Virus record (IMG/VR): IMGVR_UViG_3300028581_000200
Span: 1 to 27,630 of that record
DNA length: 27,630 nucleotides
DNA from: a virus
Reading direction: 5' to 3' (one strand)
Within the stretch, counting starts at the first letter, position 1; each line of letters starts with the position of its first letter. The notes below the pieces were generated by a model. It was not told where the DNA came from. It worked only from the letters and a program-made list of their open reading frames with translations, and searched no databases. This document shows, piece by piece, positions 7,393-15,763 of the stretch. The position numbers and the translations under genes are program-made.

Positions 7393-7752
7393 ATGCGCTT
7401 CTCAGAATTCCTCAACAACACCAACAATGAACTGGAATCGGTCATAGTCAACACTCTACAAAATCTCAGAGGCGATGCTGATGAGCAAGGACAAACAGCA
7501 GAGATCAGCTTTGACGCTCTGACACAGATAATCAAAAACACGGGCTACGCCACTTTCAACTACAACCTGTTCAAGAGCATCTATGACAAGGGCACTGCGC
7601 TGAAGAACGTTGTGTCGGACTTCAATAAAGACAAGATCATACTCAACACAGAGAAGCAGGCCGAGAAAGATCCCGCAATGAACAAAGACAACATCGGCAG
7701 CACAGACACAGTGAAGAGGATGGCCAAGGCAGCCCTAAAGAGACGAACTTAG
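7393..7752 (+). CDS. Unknown phage protein, partner of the scaffold-like gene
   Basis: A 119-aa helical protein beginning MRFSEFLNNTNNELESV, with Tyr/Phe-rich ATFNYNLFKSIYDKG in the middle and a basic C-terminus (AKAALKRRT). Its start is four bases after the preceding stop, and its end overlaps the convergent radical SAM gene by four bases. The N-terminal 'MRFSEF' helix is reminiscent of late phage proteins, but I cannot assign it. Confidence 0.5.
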   Translation: MRFSEFLNNTNNELESVIVNTLQNLRGDADEQGQTAEISFDALTQIIKNTGYATFNYNLFKSIYDKGTALKNVVSDFNKDKIILNTEKQAEKDPAMNKDNIGSTDTVKRMAKAALKRRT

Positions 7753-9050
7753 ATCCTATCCAACCATTCGGCTATCACGGGAAACGTGGTCTTATAATTG
7801 GTGCCACGCCTGCGATCCAGCTCCGTCAAATAGATCTTGAATTGTTTCTGCCTTAATGCATCAGGTTCCTGCCGCGCAAACTCTTCGATTATGCCGTTCA
7901 TGTAGTTTTTGTAATTAACCTTGACTGAATCCGGATATCCGTGGCTGTTGACGTCAAATAATTCCACAGCCTCTTTAAGTCCAATGTCGTTGACTTTGCT
8001 GCCAAAGATGCCGGGATAGAGGTATGGCCGCGGGCCATGGTTCTTGGTGCTGGCCTTCATCATGGACCAATAAACGGGCCTTATCCTGGACCATTGGTTG
8101 ATGTTTTTGACAAGCGCCGGCATGCCCGGCACAGCAGTGATGGTCAGCGCGGAGTTGATGTTCTGCAGAGTCGTGGATTCATTCAGGATGTATTCAAAGT
8201 TCTTTTGGAACAATTTCAGATCCAGACCGTTCCTAACATATTCCGCTTCGGCGCCCCATGAGTCCAGCGATCCAACTATCTGCAGCTTGTCCAATCTCTT
8301 GTCCTCAACCAACCTGTTGAGCCTTTTCACCCAGTTCTTGACCCTCTCGTGCTCCACGGTGAGGTTGCTGAAGAAGCACAGCGTGAGGTCGGGCAGCTCC
8401 TTGGTCTCCAACAAGGCTATCATCCTCTCGGTCTCTTTCTGCAGGAATGGCTCTCCTCCCATGATGAACAGCTTGTGCAGGTGCTGCAGGTTGCTCTCGA
8501 ACCACACAAACAGCTTCTCCGTGGCCTCCTCGATCTTGTCAAACATCTGCCAGCGGCTGGCGTCCAGCACCACACCATCTGTGTTGAACGGGCCAAATCT
8601 TTTCTCCTCCTGATGTATCTTGGAGCTGTAATGGGCCGCGCAATAGATGCATTTCAGGTTGCAGGTGTTGCCCCAATACACTTCCAGCTGCCTAGGCGTG
8701 ACGTTCACAGCTGTTGGGTTATTGGCCAACTCCGGCGGCTCTGTGGTGCCTTCCATCTCGAGATGTGCCACCCGGTCGCTGGTGCCACCCGCCTCTTCTA
8801 TGTGTTTGCAGTGCTCGCATCCATTGCCGGGCCACTGCCCGTTCAACATCTTGGTGCGATCCTCCAGCTTGTTGGCAATGTTGTGGAAATTAAACTTGTC
8901 TCCATCCATCTCTATCTTGCCATACCCCGCTCTGTGGCAGCTTGAGCTCACTCCGTTGGTGAGATACACCGTGGAATGTGTCCATTTCAACTGGCAGGGT
9001 ATGCCCTGCTTGATGGAGAAACGTTTTGGCGGTTGCTGAGATATGCCCAT
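7749..9050 (-). CDS. Radical SAM protein (twitch/SPASM-like, extra Cys at N-terminus)
   Basis: A 433-aa radical SAM enzyme. The 4Fe-4S motif C130-x3-C134-x2-C137 sits in GNTCNLKCIYCAAHYSSK, and KLFIMGGEPFLQ is the SAM-binding GGE motif. Upstream, an N-terminal region holds further cysteines (C38, C78, C81 in GNGCEHCK), unusual in place and perhaps ligands for an auxiliary cluster. The start at 9050 is chosen because TGATG joins it to the stop of the preceding gene, so translation is coupled. Family members carry out radical chemistry on peptides, nucleotides or sugars; the substrate is unknown here. Residues 25-130 lack a recognised domain. Confidence 0.8.
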   Translation of the reverse strand: MGISQQPPKRFSIKQGIPCQLKWTHSTVYLTNGVSSSCHRAGYGKIEMDGDKFNFHNIANKLEDRTKMLNGQWPGNGCEHCKHIEEAGGTSDRVAHLEMEGTTEPPELANNPTAVNVTPRQLEVYWGNTCNLKCIYCAAHYSSKIHQEEKRFGPFNTDGVVLDASRWQMFDKIEEATEKLFVWFESNLQHLHKLFIMGGEPFLQKETERMIALLETKELPDLTLCFFSNLTVEHERVKNWVKRLNRLVEDKRLDKLQIVGSLDSWGAEAEYVRNGLDLKLFQKNFEYILNESTTLQNINSALTITAVPGMPALVKNINQWSRIRPVYWSMMKASTKNHGPRPYLYPGIFGSKVNDIGLKEAVELFDVNSHGYPDSVKVNYKNYMNGIIEEFARQEPDALRQKQFKIYLTELDRRRGTNYKTTFPVIAEWLDRI

Positions 9051-10063
9051 CAATCCACTCCACAACAATGGTAGCAGGCATTAAGCCTCACGCTGGTGTC
9101 GCTGCCGTTGATGCCATTCTCTAGCTTGCGGAAGAAAGAACCCTTCAATATATCCTCCAGATACGTCAAGTTTAGATTGATCTTGTCATAATCTTCCACT
9201 ATTTTTTGAGACTCGTGTGTCTTGGGATCACCTATCCAGCAGCAGGGCGTGACATAGCCCGATGCCAAAAGGTATATTTCATATTTGTTGTTGGAGCATG
9301 AAACGCAAGATATCTTCCTGGTGTGGAAGTTGTCCACCACGTCTGTTGGCAAAATTTTATTGTTGACCTTATCCACTATGTGTCTCTGTGGCTGACGCAT
9401 AGTTGCCTTCCTGATGTAGTAATCATCCACTTTTATTTCATCCACATCTCTGAACGTGCCATCGTAATCGTAGTCTTTCCATCTAGATGTGAAATCCAAA
9501 TGGAAGTCCTTGAATCCCATTTGTTTTGCCAGATCTTTTGCTGTGGTTGATTGATGCTCATTGTGCTGGAATGAGAACATCCGCCACTTGGCCTTGCCAC
9601 CGGCGGCTATGAAGGATCTCGCATTGGCCATGAGTTTATCCCATTTCACGTTCCTCCTGTACAGATGATTGGTGTCTTCCAGGCCATCTATATGAAATAA
9701 AACTTCTACACCTATCTTTGCCAACTCCGCCCAGAACTCCGGCGTCCTGGCACCACCGTTGGTGTATAGTTCCAATTGGCATCCAGCATTATTCTTCCTG
9801 ATGTGTTCATATATCTCCAGGCATTCTGGGTTCATTGATCCGTCACCGTAGGTGCCACAGGAATAGAAACGCTTCAATCGCTTGGTGATGCTGCTGCCTA
9901 TCCGATCCCTGACCAGAGACAGGCTGGTGTGTTTGTTGTTGGTCACGTCTTTTCTCAACTCCAATTTGAAGTTGAATCTCGAGCACATGGGGCACGCCGC
10001 GTTGCAGTAATTGGACAGTTCCGCATTGATGCTGTTTATATTATCGACAGTGATATATGACAT
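9050..10063 (-). CDS. Radical SAM/SPASM-domain protein
   Basis: A 337-aa protein with C20-x3-C24-x2-C27 (NYCNAACPMC), the radical SAM cluster motif. The C-terminal cysteine set (CVSCSN, GYVTPCCW, ACYHCC) is typical of SPASM domains that hold auxiliary Fe-S clusters. SPASM enzymes often modify ribosomally made peptides or alcohol groups. No obvious precursor peptide gene lies beside it. It is first in a two-gene unit, with its TGA overlapping the ATG of the second radical SAM gene. The divergent promoter at 10122 serves the nuclease on the other strand. Confidence 0.8.
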   Translation of the reverse strand: MSYITVDNINSINAELSNYCNAACPMCSRFNFKLELRKDVTNNKHTSLSLVRDRIGSSITKRLKRFYSCGTYGDGSMNPECLEIYEHIRKNNAGCQLELYTNGGARTPEFWAELAKIGVEVLFHIDGLEDTNHLYRRNVKWDKLMANARSFIAAGGKAKWRMFSFQHNEHQSTTAKDLAKQMGFKDFHLDFTSRWKDYDYDGTFRDVDEIKVDDYYIRKATMRQPQRHIVDKVNNKILPTDVVDNFHTRKISCVSCSNNKYEIYLLASGYVTPCCWIGDPKTHESQKIVEDYDKINLNLTYLEDILKGSFFRKLENGINGSDTSVRLNACYHCCGVD

Positions 10064-10121
10064 TATAATATGTAATTATGCTTCCTAAAGCCGTGCGCCG
10101 ATAGAAGAATCCAATAGTTTA

Positions 10122-10150
10122 TTGACTGGCCAGCATATCCAGTGTATAAT
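10122..10150 (+). promoter_or_regulatory. Sigma70 promoter TTGACT-17-TATAAT
   Basis: TTGACT (10122-10127), 17-base spacer, TATAAT (10145-10150). The predicted start is about 10157, exactly at the third of three in-frame ATGs (10151, 10154, 10157), so the early mRNA may be leaderless. Confidence 0.65.
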
Positions 10151-10861
10151 ATGATGATGAAGTTTACCAACGACACCCTATTGGCACAGGGCATAGCGTA
10201 TGTGGCCCGGTATCCCTACAGCGAATTGAGCAAGACATCACCCGAGGGCCGGAGGCACTACACCACTCCGGATGGCCGGCAGGTGCCTTCGGTGACCACA
10301 ATATTATCACAGACCAAGGACATGACACATCTCATTGCATGGAAGAAGCGTGTGGGAGAAAAGGAAGCGCAGAGGATCGCCACGGAGTCAGCCAACATCG
10401 GCACAGTGATGCACAGGAGCCTGGAGAAGCACGTCAAGGGCGAGAGCAGGGTGCCCGGCAGCAATCTCATACAGCAGCAGGCCCATGCCATGGCCAACGT
10501 TATCATAGAGAATGGATTGAAGGACGTCAGCGAGGTGTGGGGATCAGAGATCAACCTGTACTATCCAGAACTGTACGCAGGCACCACGGACTTGATCGGT
10601 GTGTACAAGGGACGGCCGGCCATAATGGATTTCAAGCAGGCACGCAAGTTGAAGAAGGCGGAATGGGTGGAGGACTATTACCTTCAGTTGGTGGCCTATG
10701 CGGAAGCACACAACAAATTATTTGACACAAAGATAAGCAACGGCAGGATCTTTATCTGCACACAAAACAACGAGTTCCAGACCTTTGAGATAGACAACTA
10801 CGAGCAATGGGTGGGCAAGTGGTTCAACAGGGTGGAGCAATACTACAAGTCTGTGCTATAG
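10151..10861 (+). CDS. PD-(D/E)XK exonuclease, RecB/Cas4-like
   Basis: About 236 aa. It has the parts of a RecB/Cas4-type nuclease: VPSVTTILSQTKD near the start, the helix motif with GTVMHRSLEKH, then AGTTDLIGVY (catalytic Asp), IMDFKQARK (the D-x-K pair) and the conserved QLVAYA helix. Such nucleases act in DNA recombination or in degrading host DNA. It is near full length for the single-domain phage version. There is no Shine-Dalgarno, and the start may be ATG 10151, 10154 or 10157; the promoter predicts transcription start near 10157. Its end overlaps the convergent SGNH-like gene by six bases. Confidence 0.8.
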   Translation: MMMKFTNDTLLAQGIAYVARYPYSELSKTSPEGRRHYTTPDGRQVPSVTTILSQTKDMTHLIAWKKRVGEKEAQRIATESANIGTVMHRSLEKHVKGESRVPGSNLIQQQAHAMANVIIENGLKDVSEVWGSEINLYYPELYAGTTDLIGVYKGRPAIMDFKQARKLKKAEWVEDYYLQLVAYAEAHNKLFDTKISNGRIFICTQNNEFQTFEIDNYEQWVGKWFNRVEQYYKSVL

Positions 10862-11563
10862 ATATCTTTTCACCAACTGCGCCCAGTCATCCACTGCCGC
10901 GATGGGCAGGCCGCGATCATAGCCAGGCAGGAACTGCTCTGAAAACTTGCTCTGCATGTGGTGTCGCATGGAGTACCAAAATTCCTTGATCCATATGTCC
11001 CGGTCCAAAGCCGACAATAATTTTTTAAGTTCTGCTACATTGTGCTGTATGCCCTGCCTCCTTATATCCGGATCACTGTCTTTCATGAATGCACAACCGG
11101 CCACCTGCGACAGCGACGCATCTGACAGCTCGACCTCCAACACTGACCTGAAATACAGCAACTTTATTTTCTTGTGCCTGCAATATTCCTGCAGGAAGAT
11201 CATGTGGTTAAGGAGGTTGCGGAAACACACATATTCATTGTGTACGCGACCATAATAGAATTTCTTGAAATCTTCCAGGTCTTCGCCGGTGTGCTCGTCA
11301 AACGCCCTGTGTGACGTGATTATGACCTGTGATCCATTGCTCCTTGGCAGCATGGCCCTGCCCAGCACGGTCCAGCCCACTATCAATATGTCCGGAGTCT
11401 TTTGATTGAGGTATTCTATGGTGCTATTAAAGATGCGATCATTGCTGGCCCCACCCATGGCGATGTTGTCGCTTGCGCCAATTTTCACGCTCCATTTGTG
11501 CTGTGCGTCTTGGAGGAACTCTTGCGTGAAGGAATCGCCGCTAACGCATATGATCTTGCTCAT
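10856..11563 (-). CDS. SGNH/GDSL hydrolase-like protein
   Basis: A 235-aa protein. Block I of SGNH hydrolases is seen as CVSGDSFTQEF near residues 6-16 (the GDS serine). Block II/III-like NIAMGGASNDRIF is at about 33-45, with Gly and Asn of the oxyanion hole. The C-terminal Asp/His pair is not clear to me; FWYSMRHHM is a candidate. Known members remove acyl groups from sugars, lipids or peptidoglycan. ATTAAATA ends five bases before its ATG on the minus strand, so it appears to be a late, possibly leaderless gene divergent from the tailspike gene. Confidence 0.6.
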   Translation of the reverse strand: MSKIICVSGDSFTQEFLQDAQHKWSVKIGASDNIAMGGASNDRIFNSTIEYLNQKTPDILIVGWTVLGRAMLPRSNGSQVIITSHRAFDEHTGEDLEDFKKFYYGRVHNEYVCFRNLLNHMIFLQEYCRHKKIKLLYFRSVLEVELSDASLSQVAGCAFMKDSDPDIRRQGIQHNVAELKKLLSALDRDIWIKEFWYSMRHHMQSKFSEQFLPGYDRGLPIAAVDDWAQLVKRYL

Positions 11564-11568
11564 GCCAT

Positions 11569-11588
11569 TATTTAATTTGCTATAAATA
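11569..11588. promoter_or_regulatory. Divergent late promoters (minus ATTAAATA, plus TATAAATA)
   Basis: The minus-strand box ATTAAATA (11576 down to 11569) is five bases from the ATG of the SGNH-like gene. The plus-strand box TATAAATA (11581-11588) is 24 bases before the tailspike GTG start. The two boxes are separated by only four bases, so one site may serve both directions. Confidence 0.6.
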
Positions 11589-11612
11589 CACTAAAAATAA
11601 AGAGGAGCACAA

Positions 11613-13214
11613 GTGCCCATAGTACAGATTTCAAGGATACAACACAGGCGAGGCAGATCCACGGATCTACCGCAACTAGCGGCGGGCGAGCTGGGTTGGG
11701 TCATTGACGAGCAGAAGTTATTCATAGGTAATGGCACAGTGGCCGACGGCGCACCTGCCGTGGGCAACACAGAGATATTGACATCGGGATCATCCGCATT
11801 TTCATCCGCACTCAAATACGTCTACAAGGGTTATCTGGGCAACGCGACACCAATCGTCACAGGAGCAGGAGTGGATGTGCTTAGGACCCTGCAGGAGAGA
11901 TTGGACGACTATGTGTCAGTCAAGGCCTTTGGGGCAGTGGGTGATGGCGTGACCAACGACACAGTGGCCATACAGAGGGCCCTGGAAGAGATCTATTCAG
12001 ACGTGGTGGACCAGGATGACTATCAATCTTCCAGGATTCTATTTTTCCCGGCCGGCCAATACATCATAACGACTTCTCTTAAGATACCTCCCCATGCGAG
12101 ATTATTGGGCGAGGGCGTGGACGGATCAGTGATATATCAGTCAGGTGGAGCAGCACCAGTGGCTGTGACAGAAGACAACGGCGGCAACACCTACGGCACC
12201 ATAGGAGCAGCATCCGCGGTGGCACCCACACAAATCACCATAGAGGGCATACATTTTTGGAACGGTGAGGCCTACGCGGGCTTCAGCATTGACTGCGCGA
12301 CCAACGTGAGATTCGTCAATTGCGCATTCAAGGGAACCTATGCCGCAGGTGGCGCCAACAACGACAACAGCGCAGGAGTTAGAGTGAGAAGCACCAGTGC
12401 CCTGCCATGCAGCAACATTATATTCGACAGCTGCCAGTTCAAGAAATTTTCATCGCTGGTTGATTTCAGTGATGATGTGACCTCAGTGAAATTCATCAAC
12501 TGCGACTTCAACGAGGCATTGAATGGAGCAAGGTTGGGCTATGCAACCGACGGCAGCACCAACGGCAAGACTTTTGGACCCGTGAATATACAATTTTTAC
12601 ACAACACATGGAGCAACATCGGTCGCAATGCGATCAAGGCACACGCCAATGGTTCAGTTAGGAACGTCATCAGTTCTGGAAATTGGTATGCGGCTGACGT
12701 GGGCAATGACTTCGAGGAATATAGCACCAACGACCCCAATGACATACATGCGGCGCTTTCATTCTCGGCCAACGAGTGCAGCAGCCACATGGACTACTTT
12801 GAGAGATCAGATCTAAGGGCGGCGACTATCGCCCCCTCACAGGAAGTCGAGGGGGTCAGCATAGTGGATGGCACCAACAAGGAGATCACGCTGGCCGACA
12901 ACACAGCAGCGGCCATTACCACGGGCATCAGGATCAAGGCATTGAATGGATCTGCCCTGGTAATCAAGTACAAGATAGACAGGGGCACAAATTTCAGGAC
13001 CGGAACGCTGACAGCAGTGGGTGCCGAAGGCACCACGCCCAGCTTCAATGATGATTTTGAGGAAACCGCGGACATCGGAGTTGCGCTGACCGTGGCCGTG
13101 GATGATCTTGATTCAACTGTGACTCCGGGAAATGAGACATTCGTGGTCAAATACACAACTACCAGCACCGGCGCCAACGCCACAATGAATTATCGCACTA
13201 CGATCCTGTCGTAA
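11613..13214 (+). CDS. Tailspike/tail fibre with pectate-lyase-type beta helix
   Basis: A 533-aa protein. Residues 1-57 (QISRIQHRRGRSTDLPQLAAG, then ELGWVIDEQKLFIGNG) match the short N-terminal repeat domain of many phage tail fibres that attach to the particle. Residues about 100-122 (VSVKAFGAVGDGVTNDTVAI) are the typical start of pectate-lyase_3 right-handed beta helices, which bind and cut polysaccharides. The rest is Asn/Ala/Thr-rich repeat-like sequence and a beta-rich C-terminal domain (about 410-533). It starts with GTG at 11613, supported by AGAGGAG six bases upstream and the late box TATAAATA. It probably recognises host surface glycans; no active-site residues can be fixed by eye. 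Confidence 0.8.
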   Translation: MPIVQISRIQHRRGRSTDLPQLAAGELGWVIDEQKLFIGNGTVADGAPAVGNTEILTSGSSAFSSALKYVYKGYLGNATPIVTGAGVDVLRTLQERLDDYVSVKAFGAVGDGVTNDTVAIQRALEEIYSDVVDQDDYQSSRILFFPAGQYIITTSLKIPPHARLLGEGVDGSVIYQSGGAAPVAVTEDNGGNTYGTIGAASAVAPTQITIEGIHFWNGEAYAGFSIDCATNVRFVNCAFKGTYAAGGANNDNSAGVRVRSTSALPCSNIIFDSCQFKKFSSLVDFSDDVTSVKFINCDFNEALNGARLGYATDGSTNGKTFGPVNIQFLHNTWSNIGRNAIKAHANGSVRNVISSGNWYAADVGNDFEEYSTNDPNDIHAALSFSANECSSHMDYFERSDLRAATIAPSQEVEGVSIVDGTNKEITLADNTAAAITTGIRIKALNGSALVIKYKIDRGTNFRTGTLTAVGAEGTTPSFNDDFEETADIGVALTVAVDDLDSTVTPGNETFVVKYTTTSTGANATMNYRTTILS

Positions 13215-13250
13215 TACACACAAAAAAATCAAAAATATTTTTTTTACCAA

Positions 13251-13279
13251 TAGACATCGCTGCGTTTTGATTGTATAAT
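13251..13279 (+). promoter_or_regulatory. Sigma70-like promoter of nrdA, TAGACA-17-TATAAT
   Basis: TAGACA (13251-13256), 17-base spacer, TATAAT (13274-13279). Predicted start is near 13286, giving a 40-base AT-rich leader. A GCTAAATA box (13319-13326) overlaps the ATG and might give a second, late, leaderless transcript. Confidence 0.65.
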
Positions 13280-13325
13280 AAAAAAATAATTCAAAATTAA
13301 CATTAATAATATTTTTTTGCTAAAT

Positions 13326-15728
13326 ATGCACAGTCAAACAAGAACAAAATCAGAAACAAAAACAAAAACAGTCATGCCAGGCACCACAACCACCATCAGA
13401 GTCAAGAAAAGAGACGGCAGCCTGGAGCCTTTGGACATCAACAAGATACATTTCGTCGTGGAAGAAGCCTGCGAGGCATTGCCGGGAGTGTCGGCGTCCC
13501 TGATAGAGATGAACGCCAACATACAATTCTATGACGGCATGAGCTCCAAGGACATACAGCACATATTGGTTAGGTCCGCCAACGATCTTATCTCCCTGGA
13601 TGCCCCAAATTATCAATATGCCGCGGCGAGATTGCTGAGCTATGACATACGCAAGGAGGCCCATGGCCAGTACGAATACATTCCACTGCTGAAACTTATT
13701 CTAAGGAACATACGCAATGGCGTGTATGACAAGGCCATAGTTGAGCAATACAACATGACGGAGATCAAGAAACTCAACACCTGGATAAAGAGAGACCGAG
13801 ACCTAAACTTCACCTATGCGGGCCTGAGGCAGATAGTTGACAAGTACCTGGTGCAGGACAGGAGCTCCGGTGAGTTGTACGAGACACCACAGGACATGTA
13901 CATGATGATCGCGGCCACCCTGTTCGCGGACTACCCAAAAAACAAAAGGATGACCTATGTTAAAAGATACTATGACGCTATATCAACGCACAAGATCAAC
14001 ATTCCAACACCTGTCATGGCGGGCGTTAGAACTCCTATTCGTCAGTTTGCTAGCTGTGTGCTTGTTGACAGTGATGACACTCTCCCTTCTATTTTCAGCA
14101 GCGATATGGCCATTGGCCTCTACGTGGCGAGGCGTGCGGGCATTGGCATCAATGCTGGCAGGATCAGGGGCATCAACTCCAAGATCCGAGGCGGAGAAGT
14201 ACAGCACACGGGAGTGATCCCATTCCTCAAGAAATTCGAAAGCACAGTGAGATGTTGCACGCAGAATGGCGTCAGGGGTGGCAACGCCACTGTGCATTTC
14301 CCCATCTGGCATTCTGAGATCGAGGACATCTTGGTGTTGAAGAACAACAAGGGCACCGAAGACAACCGAGTGAGGAGGATGGACTACAGCATCCAGATCA
14401 GCAAAATTTTTTATGAGAGATTCATCAGGGAAGAGGAGATCACCCTGTTCTCGCCACACGAGGTGCCGGGATTGTATGAAGCATTTGGCACAGACGCATT
14501 TGACGAGTTATATGAGAAGTATGAGGCAGACAAGTCCATTCCAAGGAAGACCATCGCTGCACAGGAATTATTTTTTGACCTATTGAAGGAGCGTGCGGAG
14601 ACCGGCAGGATTTACATAATGAACATCGATCACTGCAACTCGCACTCATCGTTCAAGGACAAGGTCTACATGAGCAATCTCTGCCAAGAGATCACGCTGC
14701 CCACCAAGCCCATACAGCACATAGATGATGAGGATGGAGAGATAGCCCTATGCATACTCAGCGCCATCAACGTGGGATCCATAAATGAACTGAGCGAGCT
14801 GGAGTCAGTGTGCGACCTTGCCGTGAGGGCACTGGACGAGATCATAGATTATCAACAATATCCTGTGAAGGCAGCCGAGGTCAGCACCAAGGCAAGACGC
14901 AGCCTGGGCATAGGCTACATTGGTTTGGCGCATTACCTGGCAAAGTTGGATCTCAAATACGAAAATCCCAAGGCATGGGAGGCAGTGGATAGACTTTCAG
15001 AGGCATTCCAATACTACCTGTTGAGGGCCAGCTGCAACCTAGCAGAGGAAAAAGGCAGATGCACGGCATTTGACAGGACCAAATACGCAGATGGACTTCT
15101 GCCGATAGACACATACAAGAAGGAAGTGGACGACATCGTGCCGCACAAGACCAGGATGGCATGGGAGTCACTGAGGAAGGACATCGCCAAGCATGGCTTG
15201 AGGCACAGCACACTGTCAGCGCAGATGCCGAGCGAGAGCTCCAGCGTGGTCAGCAACGAGACCAATGGCATCGAACCCCCAAGGGCCATACTGGGCATCA
15301 AGAAGAGCAAGAAGGGACCACTGAAACAGATAGTCCCAGGGTTCCCCAAACTTAAAAATTCATACACCTTGTTGTGGGAGATGACGGGCAACGAGGGCTA
15401 CATCAAGATCGTGGCCATGATGCAGAAATATTTTGACCAGGCCATATCCGGCAACTGGAGCTACAACCCCCTGAACTATGCCAACAATGAAGTGCCTCTG
15501 AGCGTGATGGCCACGGACATGCTGACAGCCTACAAGTACGGCTGGAAGACCTCATACTACCAAAACACATACGACTTCAAGGGCGAGGAAGAGGACCTGC
15601 AGCCATCCGGCATCGATCCCATAGACGTCAAACAGGACGGAGAGGACGTGGAGCTACAATTGGTCAATGGCCACGCTAATGTAACGCAGGCAGCTGAAGA
15701 CGATGACTGCGAAGCCTGCAAGATCTAA
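13326..15728 (+). CDS. nrdA: Ribonucleoside-diphosphate reductase, alpha subunit (class Ia)
   Basis: About 800 aa, full length. It makes deoxyribonucleotides from ribonucleoside diphosphates with NrdB. An N-terminal ATP-cone is present (IRVKKRDGSLEPLDINKIHF). Catalytic residues are recognisable: the first redox Cys in FASCVLVDSDD, the NLCQE motif (Asn, Cys and Glu) after KDKVYMS, and the partner Cys in ALCILSAINVG. The C-terminal cysteine pair is CEACKI, the usual thioredoxin/glutaredoxin-reducible tail. ATG 13326 is chosen; another ATG 16 codons later is possible, and neither has a Shine-Dalgarno. The stretch around the first catalytic Cys (about 13990-14110) uses different codons from the rest. 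nrdB follows 35 bases downstream. Confidence 0.93.
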   Translation: MHSQTRTKSETKTKTVMPGTTTTIRVKKRDGSLEPLDINKIHFVVEEACEALPGVSASLIEMNANIQFYDGMSSKDIQHILVRSANDLISLDAPNYQYAAARLLSYDIRKEAHGQYEYIPLLKLILRNIRNGVYDKAIVEQYNMTEIKKLNTWIKRDRDLNFTYAGLRQIVDKYLVQDRSSGELYETPQDMYMMIAATLFADYPKNKRMTYVKRYYDAISTHKINIPTPVMAGVRTPIRQFASCVLVDSDDTLPSIFSSDMAIGLYVARRAGIGINAGRIRGINSKIRGGEVQHTGVIPFLKKFESTVRCCTQNGVRGGNATVHFPIWHSEIEDILVLKNNKGTEDNRVRRMDYSIQISKIFYERFIREEEITLFSPHEVPGLYEAFGTDAFDELYEKYEADKSIPRKTIAAQELFFDLLKERAETGRIYIMNIDHCNSHSSFKDKVYMSNLCQEITLPTKPIQHIDDEDGEIALCILSAINVGSINELSELESVCDLAVRALDEIIDYQQYPVKAAEVSTKARRSLGIGYIGLAHYLAKLDLKYENPKAWEAVDRLSEAFQYYLLRASCNLAEEKGRCTAFDRTKYADGLLPIDTYKKEVDDIVPHKTRMAWESLRKDIAKHGLRHSTLSAQMPSESSSVVSNETNGIEPPRAILGIKKSKKGPLKQIVPGFPKLKNSYTLLWEMTGNEGYIKIVAMMQKYFDQAISGNWSYNPLNYANNEVPLSVMATDMLTAYKYGWKTSYYQNTYDFKGEEEDLQPSGIDPIDVKQDGEDVELQLVNGHANVTQAAEDDDCEACKI

Positions 15729-15739
15729 ATTGACAAGTA

Positions 15740-15748
15740 TATTAAATA
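15740..15748 (+). promoter_or_regulatory. Late-type box TATTAAATA between nrdA and nrdB
   Basis: TATTAAATA lies 15 bases before the nrdB ATG and could allow nrdB transcription independent of nrdA. No Shine-Dalgarno is visible. Confidence 0.35.
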
Positions 15749-15763
15749 TAGTAAAATAACATT

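Noticed and set aside
8098-8945. Long plus-strand frames of 130-198 codons
   Set aside because: They lie opposite the radical SAM gene, have poor codon patterns and no start signals.
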